64,000 nt of DNA from Nansenia antarctica. Lineage: Eukaryota; Chordata; Actinopteri; Argentiniformes; Microstomatidae. A program made the translations under genes and the position numbers. The stretch is taken from assembly GCA_963989245.1 (NCBI GenBank), contig OZ022345.1, positions 43,952,959-44,016,958 of the forward strand, given 5' to 3'. Under the pieces are notes generated by a model that had not been told where the DNA came from, did no database searches, and worked only from the letters and a program-made list of their open reading frames with translations. Shown in pieces: positions 1 through 19,300 of the stretch; the first letter of the stretch is position 1, and each line of letters opens with the position of its first letter.

Positions 1-320
1 TTTGTATATCTGCCCAATGCGAGTTTATGTTTCCACATAAAATAATTGGCATAGAAAGCTCAGATTTTTGGGGCTCAAAGGAACATACTGCTGAATATAG
101 CAGCTGTGCTGTTATTTTGAATGTGGCTGGAATGCACTTTTAACCAATCAGATTGTGTGTCTGGATCTATCCATTTTATAGGTTTAATTCAAGATGCATC
201 ACTATATGTTGCAAAAAAGTTAAATCTCTGATTACTCAAACAATAATTTTGAACAAAGAAGAATAAATAAAGACATGTTTGATTAATACAGGCAAGAAAG
301 AAACAATGGTAACAGTTTAC

Positions 321-8172
<7,852 letters not shown>

Positions 8173-8262
8173 CGCTGCTTAGCGTCAACTGACTAACAAA
8201 CCTCTCTTAACAAACCAAGTCTATTACTGCAGGGTGTATTTATTCTCTAGTTTCACTTTGAT
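8173..8262 (-). promoter_or_regulatory. Putative interferon-responsive core promoter of gene A
   Basis: On the minus strand, CAAAGTGAAACT (8260-8249) matches 11 of 12 positions of the ISRE consensus GAAANNGAAACT. An AATAAATA TATA-like box follows at about 8246-8237, and the ATG is at 8172. This order (ISRE, TATA-like, short leader) is typical of interferon-stimulated genes, and PARP14 is a known one in vertebrates. A LINE 3' fragment begins only about 30 bp further upstream, so the promoter is compact. The motif was read by eye; activity is inferred. Confidence 0.55.
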
Positions 8263-8289
8263 GTTGAACTAAGTGTCCACGTCACTGTT

Positions 8290-8868
8290 ATCAATCATTG
8301 CAGGAACAATGAACACACTGTTTGACACAAACAAGGGGTTAAACTCGTTTGCAAACTATGCAGTAAAAATGTGGAACGCCCTTCCTATAATCTTAAAGGA
8401 GTGCAAAACACTGCCCACCTTCAAAACCACTCTCAAAAAACATTTACAGGAGGCTGCAATCCGTAACTGGACCCTCTAAATCAAAAATCAGATTAAAAGA
8501 CCCGAACTACCCACTGTACATACTTTGTGTTTTGTCCCCCGCCCCCACCTGTGGTGTATGTCCCCACCTGTCCTACCCGCTGTACATACCTTATGTTTTG
8601 TTGTATTGTTCTTCCCATGATGGATGTGTGTTTATCTTGTAGATAGTAATAGTTATTTGTCTGTATTATCTTGTAGATAGTACTAGCTTTTTTGTCTGTC
8701 TTACATGTAACGATGAATTGAGAATCAAGGACCCCAATTGAAATAAGCCAGTGGCTTTCTTGGGTTTTTATCCTGTTAGTTGACCTTGTATGTAATATGT
8801 ACTTTCATGTACCTACTTCTGCAAATCTTCTAATAAAGTTTTCAATCAATCAATCAAAATCAACTTCT
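8290..8868 (+). mobile_element. LINE 3' end (reverse-transcriptase C-terminus and 3' UTR)
   Basis: A short open frame ends at 8479 and carries the WNALPIILKE / KTTLKKHLQEA signature found at the C-terminus of jockey/CR1-type reverse transcriptases in fish LINEs. A 3' UTR follows and ends in AATAAAG and (TCAA)n near 8868. It is 5'-truncated and abuts the promoter of gene A in the opposite orientation. Confidence 0.7.
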
Positions 8869-9189
8869 CCAGAATTGAGTTAATTGAGTCTTTACTTACA
8901 AGCGAGTTCGTTTAATCTCAACGAGACGTCCTTGATATACCTTCTAAGATAAAATGATCCAATCATATATTCGGCACCACTACTGAACTGTTCTTTAAGA
9001 GAATATTTATTCGAGCACATCAGCAAACAATAGCATCAGCAAACAATAGCATTTCATTCCATGCCATTGAACCCTAAAGCACTTTGGCCAGTTAATTGAT
9101 CTTCAAACACATTCCCTCCTGACCAGGTCAGTAGACTTGGGATTCGATTAACTAGTTAAAATACAGTACAGAGATGTCCACTACAGCAG

Positions 9190-9580
9190 CTTGGAAAAGG
9201 GTCCCTGAAAACTAGAAGGATTTCATGGAGATATGAACTGATTCATTTGGCTGCATGGATATCTGCAGCAAACTACTTTACTACAAACTACTACTTTACT
9301 ACAAACTACTAATACATAATCTTTCAAATATCTAATTGATATTTGAAAGATTATGTCTTGAAAATTAATTACTGTAGACATGGGCTGATTACTTAATGTT
9401 GTGCATTGTCTCAGAAGCTTTCCTTCTTGTTTTCAGGTTATACCAGATCCCCATCTCTAGACATTTGGTAGTAGTTGTAGTAAAGTAGTTTGCTGCAGAT
9501 GTGCATTGCAGCCAAATATGAATCAGTTCATATCTCCATGAAATCCTTCGAGTTTTCAGGGACGCTTTTCTAACCTGGGC
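9190..9580. repeat. Foldback palindrome with nested hairpin
   Basis: Arms of about 110 bp (roughly 9190-9300 and 9465-9580) are inverted copies, sharing TTTCATGGAGATATGAACTG with its complement and the CTGCAGCAAACTACTTTACT segment. The centre holds a perfect 18-bp inverted repeat, CATAATCTTTCAAATATC, with a 5-nt spacer (9314-9354). No coding sequence is present. It resembles a foldback transposon or large MITE. Confidence 0.75.
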
Positions 9581-9826
9581 CTGACTGAGGCAGTGAATCT
9601 GCATGCGCTCAATTCGTATGGTCATTTGGCGCCCCCCTCAGGATGGTGACTCACATCAAGGTCTCATCTCTCAGAACCTCTCATTCTGTAAGACAAAGGT
9701 GTGGACACTTCTATAGTGTAGGCTTGCATGCTTTCCATAGACTCTTATGAACATAGTGTACTGTACCTGTTGAAGTCATCCTACATACTGCAGAAATAAA
9801 TAGGCTAGTTTAAAAATATATATATA

Positions 9827-9990
9827 TATTTTGCCTTTATTTAACCAGGTCGGTCCCATTGAGACACAATGATCTCTTTTCCAAGGGAAACCTGGCCAAG
9901 ACAGCAGTTTAAAACATTGAGTTTCGACAGTTAAGACAGGCCATGTAGAATTACACAATAAAACAACACCAAATCAACAACAACAAAAAT
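9827..9990 (-). mobile_element. LINE 3' UTR fragment
   Basis: On the minus strand the text runs through CTTGGCCAGGTTTCCCTTGG, a 'GACCTGGTTAAATAAAGG'-type end. The same 3' end type occurs at 28600-28745 and at 38521-38600. No reverse-transcriptase sequence is attached. Confidence 0.5.
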
Positions 9991-10269
9991 AGACAAAATA
10001 CAATCTGGTCAGAGCAATAGAGTTAAATAATGGGACTTTCATATCAGGAGCAAGAACGATATGAGGCTGATTCCAAGTTACTCACAAGGTTTTTAAAAAT
10101 TCCAAGAGAAATTAGTTCCTTCAGGTTCAGAGTGCTCTGTAGTGAATTCTAGGCAGCGGAACCCACTTCCTGGGACCCCCTCTCCATCTGAGCTGCAAAA
10201 AGTCATAAGTTGCCCTATTTTGCGTAGCGATTGACATGGCCGATGATGATAATGATAATCATGATCATG

Positions 10270-11547
10270 AACAGAATGATTCAGTCCTGAAATCGTCATT
10301 TTCTGGTGCTAGGGACACCATGGTAGCCATTGTGGACACTGTTTTTAATCCCGCAGAAGTGCAGCAGGCTTCCTCTCTATTGTCTGACCTCACTGCCTCT
10401 GGGTAGACTGGAGGAGCTCTTGTCCCAAGGGAAGGTCCAGGCTCTGTCCCATGACCTGGTTAACCAGCTGAAGAGCCTGATGATTGAACACAGAAACATC
10501 TCTGTGCACCATGTGGGAACTGGCAGAAGTCTCTCAGACTCTCAGACTGCTTTTTAAAATACACACAGAGAGGAAGAGTTACAAGGGGGCTCTGTCCCTC
10601 TGAGTTGATTTACGTTTTCGCTGAGGAGTTGGTGAAGCGTCTGTTGGTTCTCGTCACTCCCACGTCCTGGTGCTTGGATCAGAACGCCTCCTCTGGTGTC
10701 TCCCCCAGCCGCAGACGCTCCATGGTTTCCAAGAGCAACTCACAGACTTACAATCAGACTGTGAACCTGTTCACGAGGGCTATGATCCACCATGTCATGG
10801 ACAGGGTCTCCCTGGAGTCGGACTTTCCCGAGGGGCTAGGGAGGGAAGCAGCCCTGGGTGAGATGATTGATGGCTATCAGCCTGTCATCCTGTCACCCTC
10901 TTTGGTACCGGTGGGCACCAGAGTGGTGTGAAGGCTACCAGTTCTTTAGCATCAAGGTCAATTAGGATGCGTGTGTCCCCGACTGGGTGTGAGTGTGAGG
11001 CTGAGAAGGCCCAGGCTGAGCCCAAAGGATCCAGGATCCTCAGATTCCTTCCCAAGCTCAGGCTGGTCGCGGCTGGTTTCAAGGTAAACCAGATTTTACT
11101 ATAATTATATTCCAGTCCAAGTTTGACTTCTCTTTGTAAACATTACGACTGTCAAATCTGTCGTCTATATACACAATATTTTAGTAGCTATGGTATTTTA
11201 CCAATTACATTCATTACAAATAGGACAATATTGACATGCTATTTTTGTTTTGTAATACAGCACAGGAGCCACAGGTTGAACACTGCGTCCGTAAATCCAC
11301 TGGACGATCCTTCTGCTATAGGGTTGATATGAGTTCAACTGCATGAGCTAATCAACAATATTACCACAATCCACTATGAGACTAAATGTAATCCTTGTAA
11401 GACATTAATTTTGTGTTACGTAAATGTCTTTCTCCCTCCTCTCCACTCCCTCTCCCGTGGGTCTCTAGCGGCCCTCTTCAGGAGGGTGGTGTCAGCTGTG
11501 TAACCCCTTCAAGAAGACCTCCAGGAAGGCTCAGAAGCCCACCTAAA
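10270..11547 (+). pseudogene. Frameshifted remnant of an unidentified gene
   Basis: Protein-like segments appear in order on the plus strand. From about 10318 there is MVAIVDTVFNPAEVQQAS...SDLTASG, continuing one frame over as RLEELLSQGKVQALSHDL. At 10605-10931 there is a Ser-rich segment with YNQTVNLFTRAMIHHVMDR. At 10928-11083 a segment ends LPKLRLVAAGFK at a good donor (GTAAAC). At 11469-11547 a basic tail with CNPFKKTSRKAQKPT and a TAA follows a TCTCTAG acceptor. A one-base shift near 10406 and a stop near 10930 break the frame. I do not recognise the family. It resembles a decayed multi-exon gene and not a transposon. Confidence 0.45.
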
Positions 11548-11689
11548 TGATTCAGTAAACGTGTTTGCGTTGTATTCAATGTATTGTATTTCTTGTCTTT
11601 TCTTATTTCACAGTTGGATCTTAGGAGAAAAGTATAGGGGGAAGCAGGTGTCTCGGGAGACACAGTGCTGGGCGGTAGTAGATGTCTCA

Positions 11690-11810
11690 GGAGGAGCAGT
11701 TAAGGTGTAGCCTGAAGAGATGGGTCTTCAGTCTCCGATGGAAGATGGGGAGTGACTCTGCAGTTCTGACAGCTGTGGGAAGCTCATTCCACCAGCCCTG
11801 GGTGTAGCGA
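11690..11810 (-). mobile_element. LINE ORF2 C-terminal fragment
   Basis: The minus strand encodes WNELPTAVRTAESL followed by FHRRLKTHLFRLHL, the C-terminal signature of fish L2/CR1 reverse-transcriptase proteins. It is a short, truncated fragment. Confidence 0.6.
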
Positions 11811-11849
11811 GTATAGTGAAGAGACGTGACCGCAACGTCACTGCCGCGT

Positions 11850-12125
11850 TTGAATGAATGAATGAATGAATGAATGAATGGTCTTTATTGTCATTGCTAT
11901 AGTACAGGTACCAAACAACAAAATTTGGGAGGGGTGGCTCCCCTGGTGCTAGGAAAGAAGAAAAAAAAAGAAAGAAAAACAGGAAGGGAAAGGAGCTGGT
12001 TTACATAAATAAAGGCTATGTACACTATCCACTATAATATACTGTACAGGTAAGACGACTAGGGTTGTCATATTGCACATAGTGTTATTGCACATTCATT
12101 TAAAGTGTCGCAGTTTGCAGGCTTG
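11850..12125 (-). mobile_element. Inverted copy of an L2-type LINE 3' UTR
   Basis: Starting from a (GAAT)n tract, this 275-bp segment is the reverse complement of the LINE 3' UTR at 13650-13909 with very few differences. Both share a deletion relative to the related copy at 37245-37700. It sits head-to-head with the truncated 5' end of the LINE at 12126. Confidence 0.8.
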
Positions 12126-13909
12126 AAATGCTGCTGGCGGAAAAGCTGAACTCCTTCTACGCCGGTTCGACGAGGGGCGAACGGAGGTAACCACAACACA
12201 AACACCACTCTCTCCAGCTCTCAGCAGCCTCACCCTCACAGAGCATGAAGTGAGACGCGTGCTGAAGGCGGTGGACCCCAGGAAAGCCTCTGGGCCGGAT
12301 GGCGTCCTGGGACGGGTGCTGAGGGACTGCGCCGACCAGCTGGCCGGGGTTTTCACCAACATCTTCAACCAGTCCCTGTCCCAGGCCACCATCCCACCCT
12401 GCCTGAAAACCTCAACTATCATCCCAGTCCCAAAGAAAAGCACGGTGAGCTGCCTAAACGACTACCGCCCGGTGGCACTCCCGCCCAACCTGGATCCATA
12501 CCAGTTCGCCTACAGAGCCCACAGGTCCACAGAGGACGCCATCGCGACGACTCTCCACGCCACTCTATCCCACCTGGAGAGGGGAAACAGCTACGCGAGA
12601 CTGCTCTTTGTGGACTTCAGCTCTGCCTTCAACACCATCCTTCCAGACAGGCTAGTGACCAAACTACTAGACCTGGGACTATCACACTCTATATGTGCAT
12701 GGATCAAGGACTTCCTGTCCGACCGCCCCCAGAGGGTGCGGGTGGGCTCCCACACCTCCACAGCCCTCAGACTCAGCACTGGGTCCCCCCAGGGCTGCGT
12801 GCTAAGCCCCATCCTCTACAACCTCTACACCTACGACTTCACCCCCGTCCACCCCAGCAACTCCATCGTAAAGTTTGCAGACGACACCACCGTGGTGGGC
12901 TGCATCTCGGGGGGGGACGAGGCGGCGTACAGGGATGAGGTAGAGCAGCTGAGCAAGCTGTGCAAGGTTAACAACCTGCTGCTGAACAAGTCAAAGACCC
13001 AGGAAATCATCGTGGACTTCAGGAGGAAAAAATCTGAGATCCAGCCCCTGCTCATCGACGGAGAGAGCGTGGAGAGAGTCTCAACCCTCCGATTCCTGGG
13101 GGTGCACATACAGGATGACCTGTCCTGGAAGAACAACACAGTAGCCTCCATCAAGAAGACACAACAGCGGCTCTACTTCCTGAAAGTCCTCAGGAAGGAA
13201 CACAACAAGCAGGAGATACTGGTGGCCTTCTACCGCGGCGCAGTGGAGAGCATCCTCACCTACGGCATCTGCAACTGGTTCTCCAGCTGCACAACCGCGG
13301 AGAGAAATGCGCTACAGAGAGTCGTGAGAACAGCCCAGAAGATCACCGGCGCCCCCCTCCCCTCTCTGGAAGAGCTGTACAACACACGCTGTCTCAGGAA
13401 GGCCTCCAAGATCTCCAGAGACCCAACCCACCCTGGGTACGAACACTTTGCCCGGCTGCCCTCGAAAAGGCGGTACAGGACCATGGCCGCAAGGACAAAC
13501 AGACTGAAGCACAGCTTCTACCCCAGGGCCATCCAGGCCCTGAACACAGCAAAGACCTAGGTTCTGGGCCCTGGACAGTCTGGACGGATTGATGGCAGCT
13601 GCTGGATTGAAAAAATCAGGTGTAGTGCTGAGGCACAAATGTGTACATTTCAAGCCTGCAAACTGCGACACTTTAAATGAATGTGCAATAACACTATGTG
13701 CAATATGACAACCCTAGTCGTCTTACCTGTACAGTATAGTATAGTGGATAGTGTACATAGCCTTTATTTATGTAAACCAGCTCCTTTCCCTTCTTTTTTT
13801 TCTTTCTTTTTTTTTCTTTCCTAGCACCAGGGGAGCCACCCCTCCCAAATTTCGTTGTTTGGTACCTGTACTATAGCAATGACAATAAAGACCATTCATT
13901 CATTCATTC
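12126..13909 (+). mobile_element. L2/Maui-type LINE, 5'-truncated
   Basis: An open frame at 12250-13560 encodes a reverse transcriptase: ASGPDGVLGRVL, LFVDFSSAFNTI, GSPQGCVLSP and the FADDTTVVG catalytic motif, then the C-terminal FLGVHIQDDLSW and SFYPRAIQALN segments. Relative to related elements, about 20 residues between DYRPVAL and LDPYQFAYR are missing. The 5' end lacks the endonuclease. The 3' UTR ends with AATAAAGACC and (ATTC)n at 13909, directly against truncated FBXO47 intron sequence. Confidence 0.88.
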
Positions 13910-14048
13910 ATAAATAACTTTATTATCTGCTCTAGGGTTCCGGTATCTTTTAACCTAAGAGACACATTTCCCCCATTTTGTGCCCACTTAACGGAAGGTA
14001 CTGCCTGAACCGGCCTGAGCTACTGACATTTCTGGTTCCCTCTCTCAG

Positions 14049-14493
14049 GTGTGTGAGAAGGACGGGTACTCCATGAACTGGTCCGTCAAGATGGTGCAGC
14101 AGGTGTGTGAGGTGTTCTCCTCCTCTGCTGACAAGTGGTCCTTCATCCAGGCCGTGGAAAACATGTTCTCAGAGGTTGCCATGGAGATGTACGAGATTAT
14201 TGTGTCTGGTGAGTTGTTATAGGCACTAAGACTATCGTATCAGATCAGGGTCCAGATTCCTTCAAGCTTTGTAGCACTAAAATAATCTTAAAGTTAAGGG
14301 CATATTATTTGGGAACACATTAATAGAAAAACAGTTAAAATAAGTAGACATATGCAGATTTCTAACTGTCAACGATCTTGTCACAGATAACCATCAAGAA
14401 GACTTTGAGATCTTCCAGAGCCTCTGCTGCCTCCTCAACGCCAGTGCTCACCTCCACACTGTGATTCTCTACATGTTCCTCACAAAAGAGTGA
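14049..14493 (+). pseudogene. fbxo47: FBXO47 orphan 3' end (last two exons)
   Basis: Exon 14049-14208 (CTCTCAG acceptor, GTGAGT donor) and exon 14387-14493 (stop TGA) match exons 9 and 10 of the full copies. The frame is intact: VCEKDGYSMNWSVKMVQQVC, then DNHQEDFEIFQSL through to HTVILYMFLTKE. No upstream exons exist; homology to the full copies begins at about 13911, right after the LINE. Its C-terminus runs past the point where both complete copies stop. The partial copy cannot make FBXO47 by itself, although the two exons are undamaged. Confidence 0.85.
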
Positions 14494-14519
14494 GATCGAG
14501 GAGAGGAGTAGTGTATATT

Positions 14520-14765
14520 ATATATTATTATTATGATTGTTATATATTAATATATATTATATTATTATATAGAGTGATAAAGGGCATTATTTTGGAACCA
14601 TGGATCTTCCCTCAATGAAAGAACATAACATTCTGTAGTATTACTTTCTTTCACAACAAACCGGTCTTTGATTGTAATCTTTGAGAATCATTGTTTTTTT
14701 TGTTATGTCTTTTATATATTTATCTATATCTATCTATATATCTATATCTATCTATATTTACAGTA
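14520..14765. repeat. AT-rich insertion in the orphan FBXO47 3' flank
   Basis: About 235 bp of TATTAT/ATATAT-rich low-complexity sequence and (TATC)n that is absent from the equivalent position after the full copies (about 20005 and 25263). It accounts for most of the length difference between the orphan and full-copy 3' regions. Confidence 0.6.
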
Positions 14766-15857
14766 TACGTCTGTGTAAACTACTCTTCTGGATAGAGGTG
14801 TTCAACTTGTATTGTATTATGGTTATGTATTTATTATACTGTTGTTTCTGTATGAAATATAAAACACATTTGCAGTATAAAGAGTTTATTCTGAATTGTC
14901 AATTATGTTAATAGACAGACCAATATACCATTTATTAGAAGTGTAAAGCAAGTCTCTGAGGCTACGTAAGTGGTCAGTCCTTTTGGTGATACAATAGAAA
15001 CAATGCAATAGAAACAATGCAAATTGACTTGAGTAAATGCCATTTTAACACATTTGCCAATACAGAAGCTGACTGATTTAATATGAATAAATATCACAGC
15101 ATATTTCATGACATAAAAAACAAGCAGTGACAAATACAATTGAGAAAATGTTTGAGAAGGTAGAACTGTTTTCAACAGAATACATACAGTATATACAGGC
15201 CATGCCCACATTTGAAAGCACACTTAAGTGATTTTACAAATGAATTCAATGCTGTGACCATGTTCACAATGGTCCATGTTCACAGTAAGTTGCTCAGCAG
15301 AACTTGACATCACACCTGGGGAATTGGCGTAGAAGGGAACAACTTAACTACCATGCACCAGATATGTACTGTAAATACAACACCAATGAACACTTCCCCT
15401 CTCAAAAAACACAGAATGAACACGAGTGGTACCCTATGTACTACCTTATTGTATATACTTGCTAGATACTGTATGTAGTTATTGGATGTCCACGAGGCAT
15501 CATTTGCATTATCATCAATTAGCCGATCACAAATGTTAACAATGAATATCTCCTGAAGACAGATGGATAGCCTGGGTAAATTAGGCTGTAAACCAACATA
15601 TCGATCTATAGTAGTCTAATTGCCTAGATATACAATAGATGACAGATATTATTTCATACAAGTCACACTCTCTCACCTTAAGGCTACAGCATTAATTTAC
15701 ATTAAACTATTGTCAGAAGTTGACGAAATGACTTCAGTTGTGAATGAGATTCAACAGCAAATAAAGAGTCGAATATTATTATTATTATTTGTGATGTTTA
15801 CTTTTGGAGCGAGATGATGCGGCGCGAGCTGATCGTATTTCGCGGTAGCGCTCCTTG

Positions 15858-15995
15858 GGTGCGTTCGTACATTTGCTCTGAGAGCGCCGGAACGCACACT
15901 GGGTTCAACGTCATAAAAGGACCAAGTAATTTGATTGGACAACAGGCATTCCATGAGTGCTGATCAGATTTCCAGAGCGTAATTACGAACGCACC
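15858..15995. mobile_element. 138-bp MITE upstream of FBXO47 copy 1
   Basis: Terminal inverted repeats GGTGCGTTCGTA...TACGAACGCACC, with further inverted matching into GCTCTG/CAGAGC, flanked by a 5-bp direct repeat CCTTG. It sits about 80 bp before a probable non-coding first exon (ending CTGAG|GTAAAAC near 16074). Confidence 0.7.
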
Positions 15996-16384
15996 CCTTG
16001 TTGTTCAGCGAGTGTCCTCGCGAGGGAGCAGGAACTGTGCAGCACACAAGCTCAATAGCGGCTCGCCGGCTGAGGTAAAACTGTTTGTGACTTTAGTTTA
16101 GATATATTATAGTATATATATTCTATTGTCTCATGTCAGTGGTGTCAATATTTAACAGAACACATAACAGCATGTGAAGGAGCATTTAAAGCTCAGTAAG
16201 GCAACAATTTCAAAGGTTTATTGACAAGTGCCATTCTCCTCAGATAGGTAAGGCTTACGGTGTACTTACTCTAGCTAGCAACTTTTCAGTTTGTGGCTAA
16301 CCACCAAGTTTAACTAACTAGCTATTTCCTTTCGCTTCTAGATTATTTGTGGGACAATAAAGGCTTGACAGTATTCCAGTTATT

Positions 16385-19300
16385 ATGGCGAAAGTGACAA
16401 GGAAACTCACGGTGACCCACAAGTATCACCGCAGACGCCGGCCGTATCCTGTCAGGACCATGACCACCCGCAGTCAGAGTCGTCAGGTTCGGGCCAGCGA
16501 CTGTTTCTTTGAGCGGCTGGCCCCCGAGGTCTTTGAGATGATCCTGGACAGACTCTCTGGTGGGTTCTGTTTGCTTTGGACATTTTTCAGGATGGGTGAA
16601 TTATGATTATTTAGATGAGACATATCTATGAGGCTGAACTATTCTGATTGAAGCTGTTACCAGGGGCAGGGTACTAAATTGCATAAATATATAGCTCCAA
16701 TGACGTGCATCTGAATTAATGAGATGTTTCTCCCTGCCTCATTGTTTGTTGTGGTAAAGTGTTGCAGATCAGTGTGTTGAGCATGGTGTCCAAGGCCATC
16801 AGTCGCCACATCATGGGCTATGTCTCCACTCAGACCTGGAGGAAGAGGAACATCGTACAGGGGTGTCATCACTCCACCGAGGTGTCCTCACTAGAACACT
16901 ACACATCGCTGGGTGAGAGGCTCCTCAACAGCTTTATTTGATTAATTTACCTTTATTTTACTTAGTTGGTTGGCCAAGAACACACATGTTTATAATAAAC
17001 TAATATTCAGAGCCACATTATTTCTGCTGTAATTCTTTATCAGGGAGATAGACCAAAGTATTATTTCTATCTCCTTTCATAGGGGTTCCGATGAGGAAAG
17101 CAAGTGGTCCTGGTTGGCAAATATAGTCACAATGTTACATTCTTGTTGTTTTTGCTCATTGTTTCAGGTTTATTGTTCAAGAGATGTACCCTCTTGCTGC
17201 CAACAAAGGATAGGCTAACGTTCATATATAGCAAGTTTTCACAGGTAAGACAGAGAGGTGAGGGAGGACAGATGAGGCAATGTTTAGCTGTGTGTGCTCT
17301 ACAAACATTCTCACATTTCTAAACAAACCAAACAGTTGACAACATTGAATAGATTGTTATTTTCTAGTTAACCTTACTTAGACTAACACAGTTGTTACCT
17401 CCCACTCAGGTTCCTTGCTTCATGATGGAAGAGTGCATTAAATCAGTGCAATGCCAAGGCCTCTCCAGCTATGGAGCGTTTCTACAGGTGAGAGCCTAGT
17501 TACAAAGAACATCAGACAATTTAATATCAAAGGCTGAATCCTGTATTGAGATGGTTAATGTTTGACTGACAGACATTGATAGCCGGCTGGGAGGAGCTGG
17601 AGTGTCACAGAGTTTTCAACTTCCTGTGCGACTTCACAAATCTACCCCAGAAAATCATGTCAGTGGTCACAGGAAAGCCAGGTGAGTGTCTGTCCCTATA
17701 AGAGAGAGAGAGAGAGAGAGAAACAAATAGAAAGGCTAATTGAAAGAGTGTGAGAGACGTGAGTGATCCGTATGTCTTTTTTCTCCCTCAGGTTCATGTC
17801 AGCTGTTGGAGCAACAGATCCGTCTGTTCTGCAGACAGGTTCTGTTGGACCCCTGGAAGAACAGCAAGGACACTCTGTTCTGGCTGACCCGCATCCTGAA
17901 ACCCTGGCCCATTGTCAGCCAAGCCCGGCTGCTGTTCATCCTCTACGGACCACTGCTACCAGACGGTGAGAGGGACAACATGGGCCTTCTCGGTTTCTAC
18001 CTTAAAAAAACTGGTTGCACTTTTGTACAGTATATAAATCACTTGTTAGTAATTACATGGTGAAATTCTAATGTTAATAATAACAAATGAAATGCTTGTT
18101 TTTTGGTTGGCCAGAGTTGCAAGGCAAAGTGTATGTGTAGTGTAAGGGAATGTTCTTTCCAGGTTCGCTAGACTGGCAGGAGCAGCGGCGTGCTGGGGTG
18201 GCCCAGTCCGACCTGGCCAAGGCTCTCATCCTGCTACACAGCGACCTGGAAGCCAAAGATTTGACCTTCGACACCATAATGGCCATCCTGGAGGAGCTCA
18301 TAGGTAACTTCAGTAGCCCAGAGGACTTGGCAACTTTGAATGATTATATTTTACACACCCAGGAATGGTAGACAAACCTTTTACACTCTTTTTTCTGTAT
18401 ACTGTATATACTGTATGTCTGGTCAGTCCACACGTACAGTATGTACCATTACCATAGGATTATAGATTTCACTAAGCAAATGGTGAGTGCACCATCATGT
18501 GCGATGATGACTGATGTATAGATGATTCACTTACCTTAAGCCTGGTACACATATAAGGATTTTCTGATTATCTGAGAGAGACCCCACACATGAAGATAAA
18601 AAATCATGGATTGAACAATCTTGATCGTATTGTGTGTGGTGTGCTCCAATATACAACCACATGCATAAAGATCTGTCCTCCGACAGTCTGGAGTCTCGCG
18701 TGAACAGGGTAGTAGTACCCTGACTGACCTGTAGAGGCAGCCATGTGCTACAGGGAAAATAAAGTGCAGAAGAACGAAAAGAAGAAGACGCGTCAGTCAG
18801 CTGGCTTCTTGATTGGCTACATTCCATTCCACGTCACAATCGGACTTGGGAGTTGTCCGTTTTGACCACAGACAAGAAGACTTTTGATCGTAAATATTGA
18901 ACACGTCTAATATTTACGATCGTCGGCCCCGACCATTTACCGAGCAGATTGTCGGGAGAAATTGACTTTTAACACACCTCACACCACAGGATAATCTTGT
19001 AGGATAATCTTTAGAGCCATCCGATAATCGGGCGTTTGCTGTCCTTGGTCGGAAGGGGGGAAATTGGGCCAAAATCGGCCAGATTATCTTTATGTGTGTA
19101 CCGGGCTGCGATAAATGTACTGCGCTTGTAAGTCGCTTTGGATAAAGGCGTCTGCTAAATGTCAAAAATGTTAATGTAAAGTGTGAATGCTGTGTGTATG
19201 AATGACAGTTGTTTTGTTTTGTGCTGGTTCTGTTGGCCTCCAGTCCTTCCCCAGGCATGGCACATGGAGAATGTGGCTCGTCTGTTGTTCCTGTGTGGGA

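Noticed and set aside
12250..13560. Host gene of 436 codons
   Set aside because: FADDTTVVG and PQGCVLSP motifs show it is a LINE reverse transcriptase.
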